DNA of 64,000 nt from Effrenium voratum (Eukaryota > Sar > Dinophyceae > Suessiales > Symbiodiniaceae), in assembly GCA_963377175.1 (NCBI GenBank), contig CAUJNA010000523.1, forward strand, positions 62,001 to 126,000. Direction: 5' to 3'. The position numbers were made by a program, and so were the translations under genes. Of this stretch, positions 13,958-26,011 are shown piece after piece; the stretch's first letter is position 1; each line of letters begins with the position of its first letter. The notes beneath the pieces were generated by a model. That model ran no database searches and had not been told where the DNA came from. It was given only the letters and a program-made list of their open reading frames with translations.

Positions 13958-15038
13958 AGGTTCGGCTTAAACGAAATCGCCCCACATTGGGGCCACGCCC
14001 ATGTCACGTGGGGCGGTGCCCAAGTGCCAAAAAGTAGGAGCGTCCCAGACAGGGACCAGATGCTTCGTAACGCGCGCCTAGTGATGCCTTTTTGGTTCCA
14101 ACATCTGCCGGGGAGGCAGGGACCCACCACACATATGCTGGCTTGGAGAGCTTTGGTTGGGGGAACCCTTGGTCAGTCTACATCATAAACCTGGAGCTGC
14201 ATCTTCTCCAGTCACTTTGAAACCATCGCCATACGCAGTACAGACTTTATAGTGTTGATGCTAGCGGACAAAATGCCCACTACAGAAGGCAAACCCACAG
14301 AAGGAAAGGATTGTCGACACGGTGAATGGCAATGGTATCACTGAATCGTAGCATGGTTGTCAAGCATGATTTTGCCAACCTGTTTCACTAAAAAAAAAAA
14401 AAAACAGGAGGGCTCCTTTGGGCAGCAACGTGCGCATGTCTTAAAATTGGGCGCAGCAAACATGGGCTGTTCCCTTTGCCGAGACAAACCAAACCTCAGC
14501 AGGAGGGGGGAACCTCACCGTCTTTTGCCTTTCACCTCTCAACCCTCACCGCGGCGAGCTCCGACCATTCCATTTGCCACTGTAATCGCCGGCATTTCCC
14601 CCAAACGCTTCACCTAGCATCGTACCAAATTTACTGCTTTCGATGTTGAGCTGCTGCTGCGTAAAGGGACACGGGTCTTCTTTGCAGCGCGAGATCATCA
14701 AGATCTAGTTGCGGAAAATCCTTCCACATCGAGTACCTCGCCGCCGGCTCCAAACGCAGGACGGACCGAACGGGAGATGCCCGGTTTCCACACGTGCCAT
14801 GCCGCGCCAATCTGGGATGATGACCTAACATGCAATTAAGGACCCGGAAGGGAGAACCTTTGTTGGCAAGGTCGCATGTAACCAGATGGTCTCCTCACAT
14901 GCGGACAAATGTTGGGAAACGTTCCAAACATCACGGGGACTTGTGCTCCAGGCCACCCAACTTCCAGTCGCCTCTTCAGGTCCCGGATGGACACAAGGTG
15001 CTCCCACAAGAGGCAAGATTTCAACCCATTAAGGGTTT
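13958..15038. other. no gene recognised
   Basis: Holds a 15-A run at about 14390-14404; nothing else supported. Confidence 0.5.
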
Positions 15039-15130
15039 ACCTGGAGTCTCCATGACCCTCAAAGAATGAGTCGTTACCGAATATAATGGGGTCAATGACC
15101 CATTCTTAAAGGGTCATGGAGACTTTAGGT
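15039..15130. repeat. FB5 fold-back element
   Basis: ACCTGGAGTCTCCATGACCC at the left and GGGTCATGGAGACTTTAGGT at the right, 92 bp. One of two copies. Confidence 0.9.
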
Positions 15131-16451
15131 AGCCCTTCTTTCAAGCAAGTGTCCCTTGGGCAATTTCAGCCATTCAACTGCAGACCAAATCCTGCAGTTG
15201 CACCTAGGAAAACCTGGGATAAACTGCCTGACTGGTGCGAGGTGGATTCTGTCCACAGAATCTTAGGAAACTCGCCCAACCATTTTGCATGCCCAGAGGC
15301 TCCTGGCCCGACGCCTCATTGGACACCCTGGAGGTGGTTAGGGGGTCTCGAAACCAGGTTGCTTGAAGACCCTAAATCAATCAGGAGCCTCTGGGTGGTG
15401 TGCTTTGTCTTAATTACCCATAGCTGAGAAGCCACGCGCACCCAGCACCAGGCCGTCAGCGGAGGTTTGCCGATTCTTCCAGTCGCCACCTCAACGATGG
15501 CGCATGCCGCTTCTGGTGCTTCCAGTTGCTATGATGAAAAGTAACCAAGAGAAACCACCATTCAAAACAGCTATCTCGTGAATACCTGCTGTGGAGGTAG
15601 CTGGGATCACCTGGCCATTGAGAAAGTTGCAACTTACTGGCGGTGTTTATTCAAAACTTATGGAGGTTCCAAAAAGGGGTCCATTGCTCGCCTGAGGGAT
15701 CCAGGCTAAGGTTGGCCCAAACCCTTTGACTCAATGAACTCCAGACGCCGTGCCGAGTGCCACGGTGTCCAACCGACGGCAACCCGACTCAGCTGGCTGC
15801 GTCCATTCAAGTAACATCCAACATGTCCCTTGTGTTTGCTTGGTGGTTTCGAGGAAACAAGAACCCAACAGTCTTTGGAAGCCCTAAACATGAATTAACT
15901 TTACGGAACTGCTTTGGCAGCTGTTTGCAATCCTGACATAAATCCAGCTTGCATTTGTGCAGACCAACCAAAGGAGAAATCGGGTGTGGGACCCGATTTT
16001 TTGGGTATCTGAAATTCGAGGTTCACTGGGTCCACCCTTTCCAAACTAAGTTGAACAAAGGTAGCAACCCACCCCATGGGCAATCCAGGGGTCACTGGGT
16101 GGCCCACGTGTCGCAAAGGAGCGATATGGCATCGAGTTCTCAGGCCCCCAGCAGCTTCCAACCCCCGTGCACATGGAGGTTGGACCTCAGGCCACTAGGA
16201 GTGGTTGATCGGTGGCATGGCCGTTTTTGGTGAAAGAAAGACGAGATAACGTGTTCCTATGCTTGTCAAGGGCCGATCTCCCAAGCGACTAGCAAGGCCT
16301 ATTAGGGGCTAAGAGGCGTCCTTGTTTGAACACACCCAAACAACTTTAAAGAAATGGCGGCCAAACAAAGGTCACGCAAAAGGGCATTTGAGAGCTGTTG
16401 GGGGATCTTGGGACACCTTTCATCCATTTGCAGTAGGGTCCCTTGGAAATA
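15131..16451. other. no gene or clear repeat seen
   Basis: No supported feature. Confidence 0.5.
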
Positions 16452-16665
16452 AGTAAACATATTTCCAGTAGTCATAGATTCCCTTTAATACCACAGAAAT
16501 TAACACATAGTCTCAAGCAAACAACAAACACATATTTCCAGTGATAGATTCCCTTTCACACCATAAAACATAACACACATTCTCACGTCTCAAGCAAAAA
16601 CCACACATGTCCAGTGATTAATGTCCTTTTAGCCCGCCAGGGGAAAGTAAATAACAAGTATTCTG
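16452..16665. repeat. three tandem FB12 copies
   Basis: TTTCCAGTAGTCATAGATTC (16459), TTTCCAGTGATAGATTCCC (16534) and TGTCCAGTGATTAATGTCC (16608) each start a 70-75 bp degenerate FB12 core. Confidence 0.75.
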
Positions 16666-17010
16666 CCGCCAAGGGGACGCTTTTCTTCGCCCAAAGCTCA
16701 AGCTGTCGATCTTAGGCGAAAGCCGCACGCGAGGCGAATACCTCCCACATTGCCCATACCTGTGGCTCGCCGCGAGAGAAAAACAACGTGGGGTCCCGTT
16801 TTGGGACCTGGTGCCGCCGCTATAGGTGCCGCTTCTTCACGGGGATACCAAACATGTCTGGCCGGTTTGCTCCCATGATCCCCGGCTTTCTCTGATCTTG
16901 ACCATCATACCCAGAAAAGAGTGGCCAGTTGGAGGTCCCAAAAACCATGTGGAGCCCTCCGAGTTGGTGTCCACGGTGTCCTCATTTCGCAGATGGGTTC
17001 AAACAAACCC

Positions 17011-17222
17011 TCCTGTGGGTGGCTGCGAAATCCATTTCGCACCACATGAAACCATTAGCCGGAACCAAAATACACAAAAGCTAGTGGATGGACAAACTCC
17101 GCTCGCGCCACGAAATGAAATCATGGGAATGACGCCAATACGTGTATTTCCCTGGGGAATCGAATCAGAAACCAGGGTTTCTGAACGGTGGTGCGAAATG
17201 GATTCCGAAAAACCATCCACAG
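17011..17222. repeat. FB2 fold-back element, long variant
   Basis: Left TCCTGTGGGTGGCTGCGAAA, right GGTGGTGCGAAATGG...AACCATCCACAG. The interior carries ~80 extra bases compared with the usual 115-135 bp copies. Confidence 0.75.
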
Positions 17223-17288
17223 CATGGTTTTCGTAATCGAGGTCCTAAGCTGGTTTTGTCCAACATTTGTTGGGCAAGTTGTATTCAA

Positions 17289-17405
17289 CTAGGTCCTCCA
17301 GTAGAGAGGTTAGAATAAAGGTAATTGTTTTTTTGTTGTGGTCTATTTTAGTAGGGGAACCCTCCCCAAAAAAGGGGTGAGAAAGGGCACCACTAATTGA
17401 CCTAG
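17289..17405. repeat. FB1 fold-back element, copy 3
   Basis: Left end CTAGGTCCTCCAGTAG is intact; the right end has diverged (CACTAATTGACCTAG). The core CTATTTTAGTAGGGGAACCC is conserved. Confidence 0.85.
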
Positions 17406-18150
17406 TCAAACAACCAGACTGCCCCCCCTCCCCCTAAAGCGAACCATGTTGTGTTGCTCGGGCAAGTTGCACAGTTTGCATCATCCGCATACAACAAGAT
17501 CCACATCTACTGCAGGTTCACATACCTCAGCAAACGCCTTGTACCCAGAAGAAAGCCCTCTTAGGGAACCCTCTTACAGTTCTATCAGATTCTATCATTT
17601 GCAGAACCTGAATCCTATCCACACGACTGCAACAGCTCTTTTGGTCTTGCAAGTCTTGAGAGCTGTCGGCCACGAAGCCGAGTTCCCGAACCCCGCCTGC
17701 GCTTCAACGCTTCAAAGGCTCCCGCCTTGGATTTGGAGAAGATCCGACGCTCAACATGGCCTTCCTATCCGTGCTGTTGGGCAATTGCCCCACAGATCCA
17801 TGGTAGCTCGATAGAAGGTATCCAGGTGCTTCAGATTCCACATGTTGTAGGGATAGCTCGACCACAGGCATTCAACCAAACATGCAATATCTAGTGATCA
17901 AGGGTAGAAGCTTGCTACCAAACAGAAACCCATCCCAAGTTGGCTTCCGGATGGCTCAATCCCCTCATTCAGGCCTAAACGTCCAACCAAAACGATGTCC
18001 AAAACGTGAAACAATCGCTCTGCATCGAACCGTTCCTGACGCTGCCGCGTACAGTACCTGTTTTACACCAACCCAGTCTTTGCTTACGCAATGGGCTGCA
18101 AGGCTGCAAAAGCGCAACCATGACACCTAGAACACCGAAAGTTCCATTAC

Positions 18151-18289
18151 TACTGTGAATGGTTGCGAAATCCATTTCGCACTGCTTCGAAACCATGGTT
18201 GAAACCAACTTGTTGGCGTGTACGTTGGGGAATCGAATCATTCCAGGGTTTCTGAGGTGGTGCGAAAAGGATTTTGTCCATCCAGAGTA
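18151..18289. repeat. FB2 fold-back element
   Basis: Full copy: TACTGTGAATGGTTGCGAAA at the left, TTTTGTCCATCCAGAGTA at the right. Confidence 0.85.
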
Positions 18290-18685
18290 GAAAGGCTACG
18301 TTTTACTGTGAGTCGGACATCCTCTTCAAGCGTCGTACGCGAAGTACACAAAAAGGCCGCTCCAGCTGGAAATCGCAACTTCTCAGCGCCACGTATAGAC
18401 AGCACACGCAGAGTTTTCTGCTGGCTTCTGCAGTAAAACATGAATACTGCGGCTAAGCAAACAACGTGTTCTCCAACCTGTCCGACAACACACTGTCTCG
18501 ACAAGCTAGTCTAACCTCATGGACAAAGGCACAAATGCTCATTTAACAAAAGCTTACGTACAATGTTTACGCACGATGCTCCCTCGACATCTGCATACCC
18601 TACGTGCTTAGCTTTACGCAACGGGTGGATATGACACAGCTGCCAAGCATCACTGGGCTGTTCGAAACGGAGCGTTGGCGAATGG

Positions 18686-18797
18686 AATCCACTTCTGTGA
18701 TACAACAGAAAGAGCCTAACCCCAACGAGAATTTTGTTCATAAGGGGGATTCCCTTGAATCACAGTGGGGAGAAACCCCTTGATCCCACAACCCTGC
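18686..18797. repeat. FB7 fold-back element
   Basis: Left CCACTTCTGTGATACAACAG, right CCCTTGAATCACAGTGGGGA followed by TCCCACAACCCTG. Partner of 27724-27857. Confidence 0.8.
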
Positions 18798-18882
18798 TTT
18801 GGTACAACCACAACACCGGGGCCCAGATCCTTTCGTATCTCGAGGTAAGGATCTTGTGGATTGCCTTTGACCAGCCAAAGAT

Positions 18883-19018
18883 TCATATGGCCATGGGTCA
18901 TAATCCAGTAATCCCAGTGAACATCCCAATCCCCACTAAAATAGGTTCTAAAATGGGTGGTGAATTCACCTACCCCAAAATGGGATCCCATTGGTTTTGA
19001 CAACCACAGCCAAATGGC
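18883..19018. repeat. FB4 repeat
   Basis: Begins CATATGGCCATGGGTCA, contains CCCAGTGAACATCCCAATCC and AATGGGTGGTGAATTCACCT, ends TTTTGACAACCACAGCCA. Nearly identical sequence occurs at 20719-20842, and an inverted copy at 24404-24533. Confidence 0.8.
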
Positions 19019-19137
19019 TGTGGGTCAAAAATGGGTACCCAAAATGGAACCCTGGTAAATGGAACCCAGGACTAAAACCTGCGGTCCATATCCTGCTGGT
19101 TAAATTTTGACCACCACAGCGATATTGGTGTGTCTTA
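19003..19137. repeat. FB3-related element abutting FB4
   Basis: AATGGCTGTGGGTCAAAAAT at the left, then CAAAATGGAACCCTGG; at the right TTTTGACCACCACAGC. The left arm overlaps the end of the neighbouring FB4 copy, so one probably inserted into the tip of the other. Confidence 0.6.
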
Positions 19138-19585
19138 AATTTTGACCCTACAGAACCCCCCAAAGATGGCGGGTTCAATTTTGGTTCCCTTTTGGTTTCC
19201 CTCTAGACGGGACCCAAATGTCTGGTTTTTTTTTGGGTTTCCCGCTTGGTTCCTCCTTCAAATGTTGGCTTCTCAGCTCCACCCGGCTCCATTTTCCCAT
19301 TCGAGATCCGAGGCGCGGGGATTAAGGTCTCATCATCCCAGATCGCGCCACGAGCCAAATCCGGGCGGAGTTGGACAGGCTTGTGCGATAGGGAATGACC
19401 CAGAACCGTTGGGAATGAACCGGAAGGGGATTCCCTTAAAGGAAGCTGCTAAGAATCAGCAAGAAGATCCCATCGCCCTAGGAGCAGAACTTCCAGCCAG
19501 CTCACTTCACCAGTGGATCTCCCAAATTCGAAGCAACTTCTTGTTCACCACACAAACCGTTTCTTAAAAGTTATCAAGTCCAGAA

Positions 19586-19618
19586 TCGGGACTCAGGGAC
19601 TCAGGGACTCAGGGAGTG
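19586..19618. repeat. short tandem repeat GGGACTCA
   Basis: Four units of the 8-9 bp word GGGACTCA, the last ending GGGAGTGAG. Confidence 0.85.
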
Positions 19619-19949
19619 AGATGATTTTCGGCTTTGGACAGCGAGTCTGAGGCACTCCCATGATGAATGTTTTCCATGAAACGCATGAATGCCTCTCAGG
19701 AGAATCGTCCTCAGAATGTTTTTTTTGGTGTGACAAATTGGCAGGGTTTCCCTTAGCTTTCTGTTTTTCTCGGGGACCCCCAAAATGGCAGGGTCTCAAC
19801 TTTGGTTTCCCTCCAAAACCACAAAGAGCAGCTTCCAAAAAGACGAGCCACCCATGTCTTCCCGAGATCACTTGCACGCCTAGTCATTCGCCCAGAAATG
19901 CGGTGGCACAGTGGAAACCCAGGCGTTCGCAAAAACAGACATTATACAC

Positions 19950-20060
19950 CCGAACATTGCAACTTGTAAATGGTGGTGTCCCTTTATTTTGGTGTTGAAA
20001 AAGCAACATGTTTCAAATGGTTGCAAAATGACTTTCTTTTAAGGAGCCCTGCAAAGAAGG
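19950..20060. repeat. dispersed repeat shared with 56259-56370
   Basis: CGAACATTGCAACTTGTAAA, TTTTGGTGTTGAA and GTTTCAAATGGTTGC match the second copy in the same order with scattered differences over ~110 bp. Confidence 0.8.
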
Positions 20061-20216
20061 CACCCAGGAAAACCGCCAAAGCCCAGCGGACTTGCAAGGG
20101 GACCTCAAGATCGGGGTGAAAAGAGCCTCTGGCGAGGTTGCGAGATGTCCCACGGCGGGTTTTAGGTTTGAAAAAACAAACTTTCTACCCATAGGCAAGC
20201 TTTGAGACCCAAACAC

Positions 20217-20260
20217 CTCCGCAATGTCCAAGGGAGGGGTCGGGGTCTTCCATTGAAAGC
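20217..20260. repeat. FB11 right arm, solo
   Basis: AATGTCCAAGGGAGGGGTCG and GTCTTCCATTGAAAGCC match 59460-59498 with a few differences. Confidence 0.7.
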
Positions 20261-20718
20261 CCCAAGCACGGCCCAAATACAAAGCTTATGGACCGCAGCA
20301 TCCCCGAGAGACCTGGTTTGATGGTAAAGAACTCAGCCCGGGCAGGGAAGGGGTAAGCCAGCCCCGAGTTGGACTATCGAACCATACAACAAAGGGGGAG
20401 CCTGTGACACACTCACACAGAAGAACAAACAACAAAACATATGGCTTGAAGCCCAATCCAAGCGAATGGAAGAAATCACCTATGCACTTCCCCCCCCACC
20501 CCGGAAAATAAAAAGAAGAAGTGAACGACACACATGGCTGAAACAAGCAGACCCAAAATCATGGCGGAGTCCCTAGGGCAGAAATACGATTGGGTTGCGA
20601 GTTCATCCTGTAAGGCGCCTTTTTGATGATTTGAAGCATCTTCTGTTGGAGAACACCCTACTTGGTTTTGAACGCATGCCGAAAGGGAAGCAGTCATTGC
20701 CCATTTAATTTGGAGAAC

Positions 20719-20842
20719 CCATATGGCCATGGGTCAAAACCCCGTACCCCCAGTGAACATCCCAATCCCCACTAAAATGGACTAAAATGGGTGGTGCACC
20801 TACCCCAAAATGGTACCATTGGCTTTGAAACAACCAGATTGA
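20719..20842. repeat. FB4 repeat
   Basis: CATATGGCCATGGGTCAAAA with the shared string CAGTGAACATCCCAATCCCC and the interior ACTAAAATGGGTGGTGCACC. An FB2 copy starts about 50 bp downstream. Confidence 0.8.
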
Positions 20843-20894
20843 GTACGACTCAATTCCCCCCATGTGTTTCTTACCGGATCAGAGCTTTGGGCTT

Positions 20895-21033
20895 TTTGAT
20901 GGTTGCGAATTCCATTTCGCACCACCCAAGAAATCCTGGAATGATTCGATTGCCACCTGTAAATACCAACGAACTTATTGGTTTCAACCATGGTTTCAAT
21001 TTGGTGCGAACGGATTTCGCAACCATCCACAGA
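20895..21033. repeat. FB2 fold-back element
   Basis: GATGGTTGCGAATTCCATTT at the left and CGGATTTCGCAACCATCCAC at the right; the outermost TACTGTG is lost at the left. Confidence 0.85.
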
Positions 21034-21136
21034 ATCGATCCAACCCGACTTCGGTTTCATAAGTGGTTACATCTCGGCTACCCCTGGACTCGAGCTGGGT
21101 GCCCTCAGTCAGTCTTGCGTTTTCGCCGCCTGGAAG

Positions 21137-21238
21137 AAATATGTCCAGTAGTGATAGGTTCTCTTTAAACCCAACGTTCTCTTTAAACCCAACAAGGGAA
21201 AACAAATCATTTAATATATTCTTCAGAAACTGGAAGCA
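21137..21238. repeat. FB12 repeat with a 21-bp internal duplication
   Basis: GTCCAGTAGTGATAGGTTCT, with CTCTTTAAACCCAACGTT and CTCTTTAAACCCAACAAG in tandem. Confidence 0.75.
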
Positions 21239-21240
21239 GT

Positions 21241-23633
21241 CTTAGCTCACCTTCTCGCCAAAATCCATCGCCCTAAGGATGCAATCTTGTCCGACCGCCC
21301 AGCCCGATGCGCCCAACGCGACTTTTCTCTGAGAGGTTGGCATCCTACTTCGTTATCTGGCCAAGCGGATCCAATTGCTGCGGGGAAGAAACTTGAACCT
21401 ACCTAGAGACTCAAACACCTGTAAATTTGTCGTGCCCTAGTGGAAACATCATGTCTCCTGGTAAAGGTTCATGGTTCCAGCGCATTGATGGCATCATCCC
21501 AATCTCGTTGCAGAGAGCGTCGGCCCGATTCATGGTTTCAAGGGGAACCAACAATTGAAACTTTGATTGTGCACGAGTCAGCCCAAGGATCCTGAACACT
21601 GTCTAACCTTTAACAAGGCTTCCTGCCAAACATGCAAATACAAGGGTGATTCCGGGTGATTAAGAAAATGGGCTCGGCCTTTTTTTGTCCGCCTTTCAAG
21701 GCCCTTGTGAAGGCTAGGCATTCAGAAGGTAGACAATGATCAACCCAACACCGCAAATGTCATTTGTTCTACTAGCATTATTTCAGTATTTCAGTCCTTT
21801 GGATGTTACTTGGTGAGTCAGTTGCGACCCGTGGAATCGCGCGACAGGATGCTTAAGCAACAGTACATGTTCAGCACGCAGCACGGGAGATCCATGGCCA
21901 AACCCTTTCTGGGCACCGATGGTTTTTTGGCTTGAGATCCATCTGGGTAACTTCTAACTCACCAACTTAAAACAAGGACTGCACCGGAACCTTGATCATG
22001 GACAAGGGTCGCAATCCTACATGTGGGTTTCGCAGAGAAACCGTCATCGTCGTAATTCCTAGACCACCAGTGATTATTTGGGTTGATGTTCAAGGGAATC
22101 GAAGGAACAAGGCACTAGCCAAAGGCTGCCAGAAACCAAGTGGGCTTTGACTGTTGAAGCTTTCCCTTGTAGTTTCCCCTAGGTGAAGGCTCCGAATATT
22201 GTCCACACTCTGCTCTTTTTCCTTCTTTTTTTTCTCCAGAGTTTAGATTCCCCAGGTATCACCAGTTTTGGGGGTTGATGGCTTTTTGCCGATTGGCAGT
22301 TGGATCCGCATGGGATCGAGCGCTCGATCAGGTTCGGCGATTCAGCAGCCTCTGGCGGACCAGGACCTCCTTAGGTTTCGATTTTTTCAGTGCTGACGCT
22401 TACCATATTGTGGATGGTTGCGAAATCCATTTCCCACCACCTAAGAAGCCCTGGAATCATGAAATGCCAACAAGCAATTGCTTCCCATTCAAAGTGGAGT
22501 AGGATCTTGTCCATCCACAGTAAGAAATGACCAGGCGAACCCGTTGTGAAATCTCGGTGCAAAAGCACTGTGCTTCCTTGTGATCGACAGTCAATATGCC
22601 CCCCCCTAATAACATCGGAATTTGGTGAGCACGCTTCTTTCCTAATTATTGCTTGGTGAGTCTGTCCAGTGTCATTGATGACCGCTCTCCAGTAGTAAAC
22701 GCAGGCGGCCTAAGGAGGGAATGTGGGAATCACTCTGTAGCGGCCGCTGTCGGAATGGTTGGGCGCGCCATTCCCACTCCCTACTGAGAAAAATCAATAT
22801 CAGGGGTTGCCCTAGGCCTGTTCGTGCATCCATCTTCGGATGAGTAGGCCCCGAACGTGTCAAAACCCCCCAGTTTAAGGCACACTCTCAGAATCTTCAT
22901 CTGACTGGGCCAAACCTAAGATGGAGGTGCAGCTTGTTCTTTACCTTCCGTTCAGCATTCCCCAGAAGTTCAAAAGCAGCCTTTGGCCCAAACACACATT
23001 CTCAAAAAAAAAACGGGTGTCTCACAGCAAACGCACTGACACACGAGCGGTCCGACCGCAACACGGAGTGGAAAGCACCAACAACTAAGCACTGCACCTC
23101 TTGGCTTCGCGGTTCTAAAAGCCCAAAAGGAAATTTACCCTTCCTCCCACTAACATGGCACTGCTGGGAGGGCATCTGGAAGATGAGTTTCCTCCGGGAC
23201 CTGGGAGGAACCAATCCCCTGTCAGGTGCCATGGCAACGTGCGAGAGAGGGCAAACGTCAAAAGGTACCGCGCATGGACGATGTCCATTTCGCGCCACCG
23301 TTCAGAATTTTTGGCTTCTGATTCGCTTCCCCCACGCAAATACCGTGACAAAAAAAAAAAAAACGGTTGGCTTCATTCCCGTGGCGCGACATGGATTCTG
23401 CCACCATCCACCCACCTTTTTCTGGTTCATCCACCAACCTCTTTTTTGTCCTTGGGTTCCCCGAAGGCAACAGCACTGCGCAATCCAAAGCACGGTGACC
23501 GCCAAGTGTCTGATTTCTGGCAGCTCCTTGCGGACATATTTGACCGGGGGAAAGCACAGGATTCCCCCCGCCAATCCTAAACCGCCAAGGGATTTCCGTG
23601 GGCAAAAAGGGCACTCTCTTGTCGGTAGTCTCA
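21241..23633. other. no gene recognised, apart from the FB2 copy at 22406-22522
   Basis: An open plus-strand frame at 22934-23689 (251 codons) has no recognisable motif and runs into an FB10 repeat, so it is probably not a gene. Confidence 0.5.
22406..22522. repeat. FB2 fold-back element
   Basis: TATTGTGGATGGTTGCGAAA at the left and CTTGTCCATCCACAGTA at the right; TA at both tips. Confidence 0.85.
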
Positions 23634-23735
23634 GTTGTTCAGTGACCCTGGGAAAAAAGGGAACCCTTTTTGGGGAAGGTCATTTTTAGTGGGGCAGCCG
23701 CCAAAACAAAGGGGAAAAGAATTGGTGCCACAACG
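23634..23735. repeat. FB10 fold-back element, right arm truncated
   Basis: GTTGTTCAGTGACCCTGGGA, GGTCATTTTTAGTGGGGCAG, then GGTGCCACAAC in place of the CACTGAACAA arm. Confidence 0.8.
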
Positions 23736-24044
23736 GGAGCCCCTCGAAAAAAGAGGAACAAAGGCGCTTGTGTGTCAGGTGTCTGGGCAATTTTCGACTC
23801 GGAGCAAGCCTGTTTGACCTTGGCAAGCGCTATGACCGCCCTGCCCAAATCACACATGCATTCAGCATGGCTTAAGGACAAACCTGTACACGAAACAGCA
23901 GCAACACAAGAAGTTCAGAAGGGACTTTCTCAAAATAGGGGTCTCCTTTTGCGCAGAGCTAAGGGGAAGCCAAAAAAAAAACAGCCAAACGAAATCCTCA
24001 ATCTTGAGGAGCACCCATACGTATACGTAGAAAAAGAAACAAAT

Positions 24045-24113
24045 AATATTTCCAGGGGTGATGGATTCCCATTGAAATTAACAAGGGAAAGTAACAAAAC
24101 ATATTCTTTACTG
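24045..24113. repeat. FB12 repeat
   Basis: TTTCCAGGGGTGATGGATTC, AACAAGGGAAAGTAACAAAA, CATATTCTTTA; FB9 starts at once after it. Confidence 0.7.
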
Positions 24114-24216
24114 GGCTGCCCTCAGATCCCCCCGCCAAAAGTTTAACTTTTAGTGGGTTAAATGGAAACTACCACTAAACACTAAAAAGATCTAAAAAGC
24201 TAAGGAACCGGATGGC
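24114..24216. repeat. FB9 repeat
   Basis: GGGCTGCCCTCAGATCCCCC, AAAAGTTTAACTTTTAGTGG, CCACTAAACACTAAAAAG, AAGGAACCGGATGGC. It directly follows an FB12 copy. Confidence 0.85.
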
Positions 24217-24403
24217 CTTCGACCGCCACCAAGTTAAGAAAATGCCAGCGAGCCATTTGGGCTTGCAACAAACGGTCGACTGCCCTTCGCTATGCAACAA
24301 GCTGGGGCTTCGGCAGGCGAGAGCCTTAGGTCATGTAGACCTGAGCGCTCTCGGCGCCCAAAGCTGCGGTCTATAGGTTCAAGTAGCATGCCAATAACAA
24401 GGT

Positions 24404-24533
24404 TTATATATGGCTGTGGTGGTCAAAACCGTTTTGGGATCCCATTTTGGTTGGTAGGTGAATTCGGCACCCATTTTAGAACCTTGTTTTTGGTGGTTGG
24501 ATTGGGATGTTGACCCATGACCATGTATAATCT
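24404..24533. repeat. FB4 repeat, inverted orientation
   Basis: TATATGGCTGTGGTGGTCAA at the left, TGGATTGGGATGTTGACCCA and CATGTATA at the right; read on the opposite strand it matches the other two FB4 copies. Confidence 0.7.
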
Positions 24534-25138
24534 AGCCTTCGCTATTATTTCAATCAAGCCTGGTGGTAGAACCATTTGAGTTGGGCGCTGCTCATTTCTG
24601 CATCCACACCCCCAGCAAGCTTGGATCCGGCTCGCCCAATGTCTTCGGCCAAATGATTTGCCCGAAGGAGCGGGGTAACCAAACTCCTCTAGTCATCAGA
24701 CACCGAGGATCGAGACTTGTCATAGCTTATCAAAACCGCTTCGCTGAAGCCATTCGAGCATGGGCCTGTATCTTTTTTCAACCGGTGATATCCGGTGCCA
24801 CACTACTCAAACATGGTGTTGAAATGCTAAAGGGCACCAAATGTAGAGCGGACACGGGTACAAATCAGAACTTCTGGCGAACTCTCAGCAAATTGGAGTA
24901 GGGCTGTGTCCCTTGCAGTGAGCATTTTGAGGGTTCTCATTCTTTTTTGGGTGGCTTTCCTCTAAACCGCATTTGCGGGAACAGTTTGGAGGATACTACC
25001 ACTTTTCTGGACCCAGTTGGCTCCCCTCTTTGCATCAATCCAAGCGGAAAAGGTTTCTTCATCCAACAATCTGCCCACCTGCGTTGGAAAGAGCATACAA
25101 AACTATACTTTTCCTCAACCTCCATTTCCGCTTTAGGC

Positions 25139-25215
25139 GCCCCCCCAACCCCCCAACCCCCCAACCCCCCAACCCCGCAACCCCCCAACCCCCCAACCCC
25201 CAACTCCCCAACCCT
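25139..25215. repeat. (CCCCCCAA)n minisatellite
   Basis: About nine 8-bp units, mostly CCCCCCAA. The G-rich strand (TTGGGGGG) could form G-quadruplex. The unit resembles ciliate-type telomeric repeats, but the array is internal and short. Confidence 0.95.
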
Positions 25216-25380
25216 TCACCATTCAGGGCCTTTAACTTGAGACTGGGACGCCCAGTACCGATGAACCGCTAAGCCCAGTGGCCAGAGAGGCTGTCTCGAT
25301 GGCAATGTCCGAGAAGCCCTGGCCCAGTTGCCGCGCCTCGGAGGAAAAGAAACGAGCTCCGAGCCCCTGGCAGCCGGGGT

Positions 25381-25764
25381 TCAGAGGTTGGGTGGTTCGG
25401 TTTTGAGGGTTTTGGCCAGGCGCCCAAAGTGAAAATGGACCACAAATGAACGGAGGGAACCCAAAAGGTCCGATTTTCTTAGGAGCTTCCTCCGTGAAAG
25501 CTCCATGTGAATCTGAGTAATTAACTCAGGCTCACTCACCAACTCGAGGCAACTTGCTGGGTAGGTGTTCCAGATGTTGCGCGCATACTGGGACGAAGCA
25601 CCTTCCTTCACCAGCGCCAGATTCATCTCTGCCCGCTCGAAACTGCGGCGGAACACACCCTCACCAGTCCGCTGGACATCCAGCAGGGCATCCACACACA
25701 TGAAGACTGCTGCGCAAGCTCTAGCACGCTCAGAGAATGAGTGATACCCCAGGTTCGCTCCCAA
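25381..25764 (-). CDS. hypothetical protein or exon, unrecognised
   Basis: 127 codons open on the minus strand, ending at a TGA (25381). Composition is more protein-like than most open frames here: helical, mixed hydrophobic and charged sequence such as ALLDVQRTGEGVFRRSFERA and HMELSRRKLLRKSDLLGSLR. No family was recognised. No upstream ATG is convincing, so it may be the last exon of a gene or a decayed fragment. An FB8 fold-back repeat begins 145 bp upstream (25909-26011), which makes a long continuing gene on that side less likely. No expression signal is visible. Chance open frame is a real alternative. Confidence 0.3.
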   Translation of the reverse strand: MGANLGYHSFSERARACAAVFMCVDALLDVQRTGEGVFRRSFERAEMNLALVKEGASSQYARNIWNTYPASCLELVSEPELITQIHMELSRRKLLRKSDLLGSLRSFVVHFHFGRLAKTLKTEPPNL

Positions 25765-25908
25765 AGAACAAACAAAAACAGTCCCTGAGAACCAGCGAGC
25801 CTTTTTGATGTGCCAGCGAAATGACGAAATGACTAATAGGGATCAGAATGGGGACCTTCGTTTGGATCGGGTGAACAAAGAGAACCCAACAGGAAACCAC
25901 GACGCTAC

Positions 25909-26011
25909 ACTCACTTGCTGAGTGGATGGCCCAAAAAAAGTTCAAACTTTTTATTTACCACTAAAATGGTCTTCCCAAAAAGTTTAAAGTCCACCAACTC
26001 AGGAAGTGAGT
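25909..26011. repeat. FB8 fold-back element
   Basis: ACTCACTTGCTGAGT at the left, ACTCAGGAAGTGAGT at the right (14 of 15 inverted), interior TTTACCACTAAAATGGTCTT and AAGTTTAAAGT. Confidence 0.9.

Noticed and set aside
16995..17010. second tRNA-like string GGTTCAAAC
   Set aside because: Lies at the edge of an FB2 repeat and no cloverleaf can be drawn by eye.
25139..25215. telomere
   Set aside because: Internal, only about 75 bp, and not the TTTAGGG type expected for dinoflagellates.
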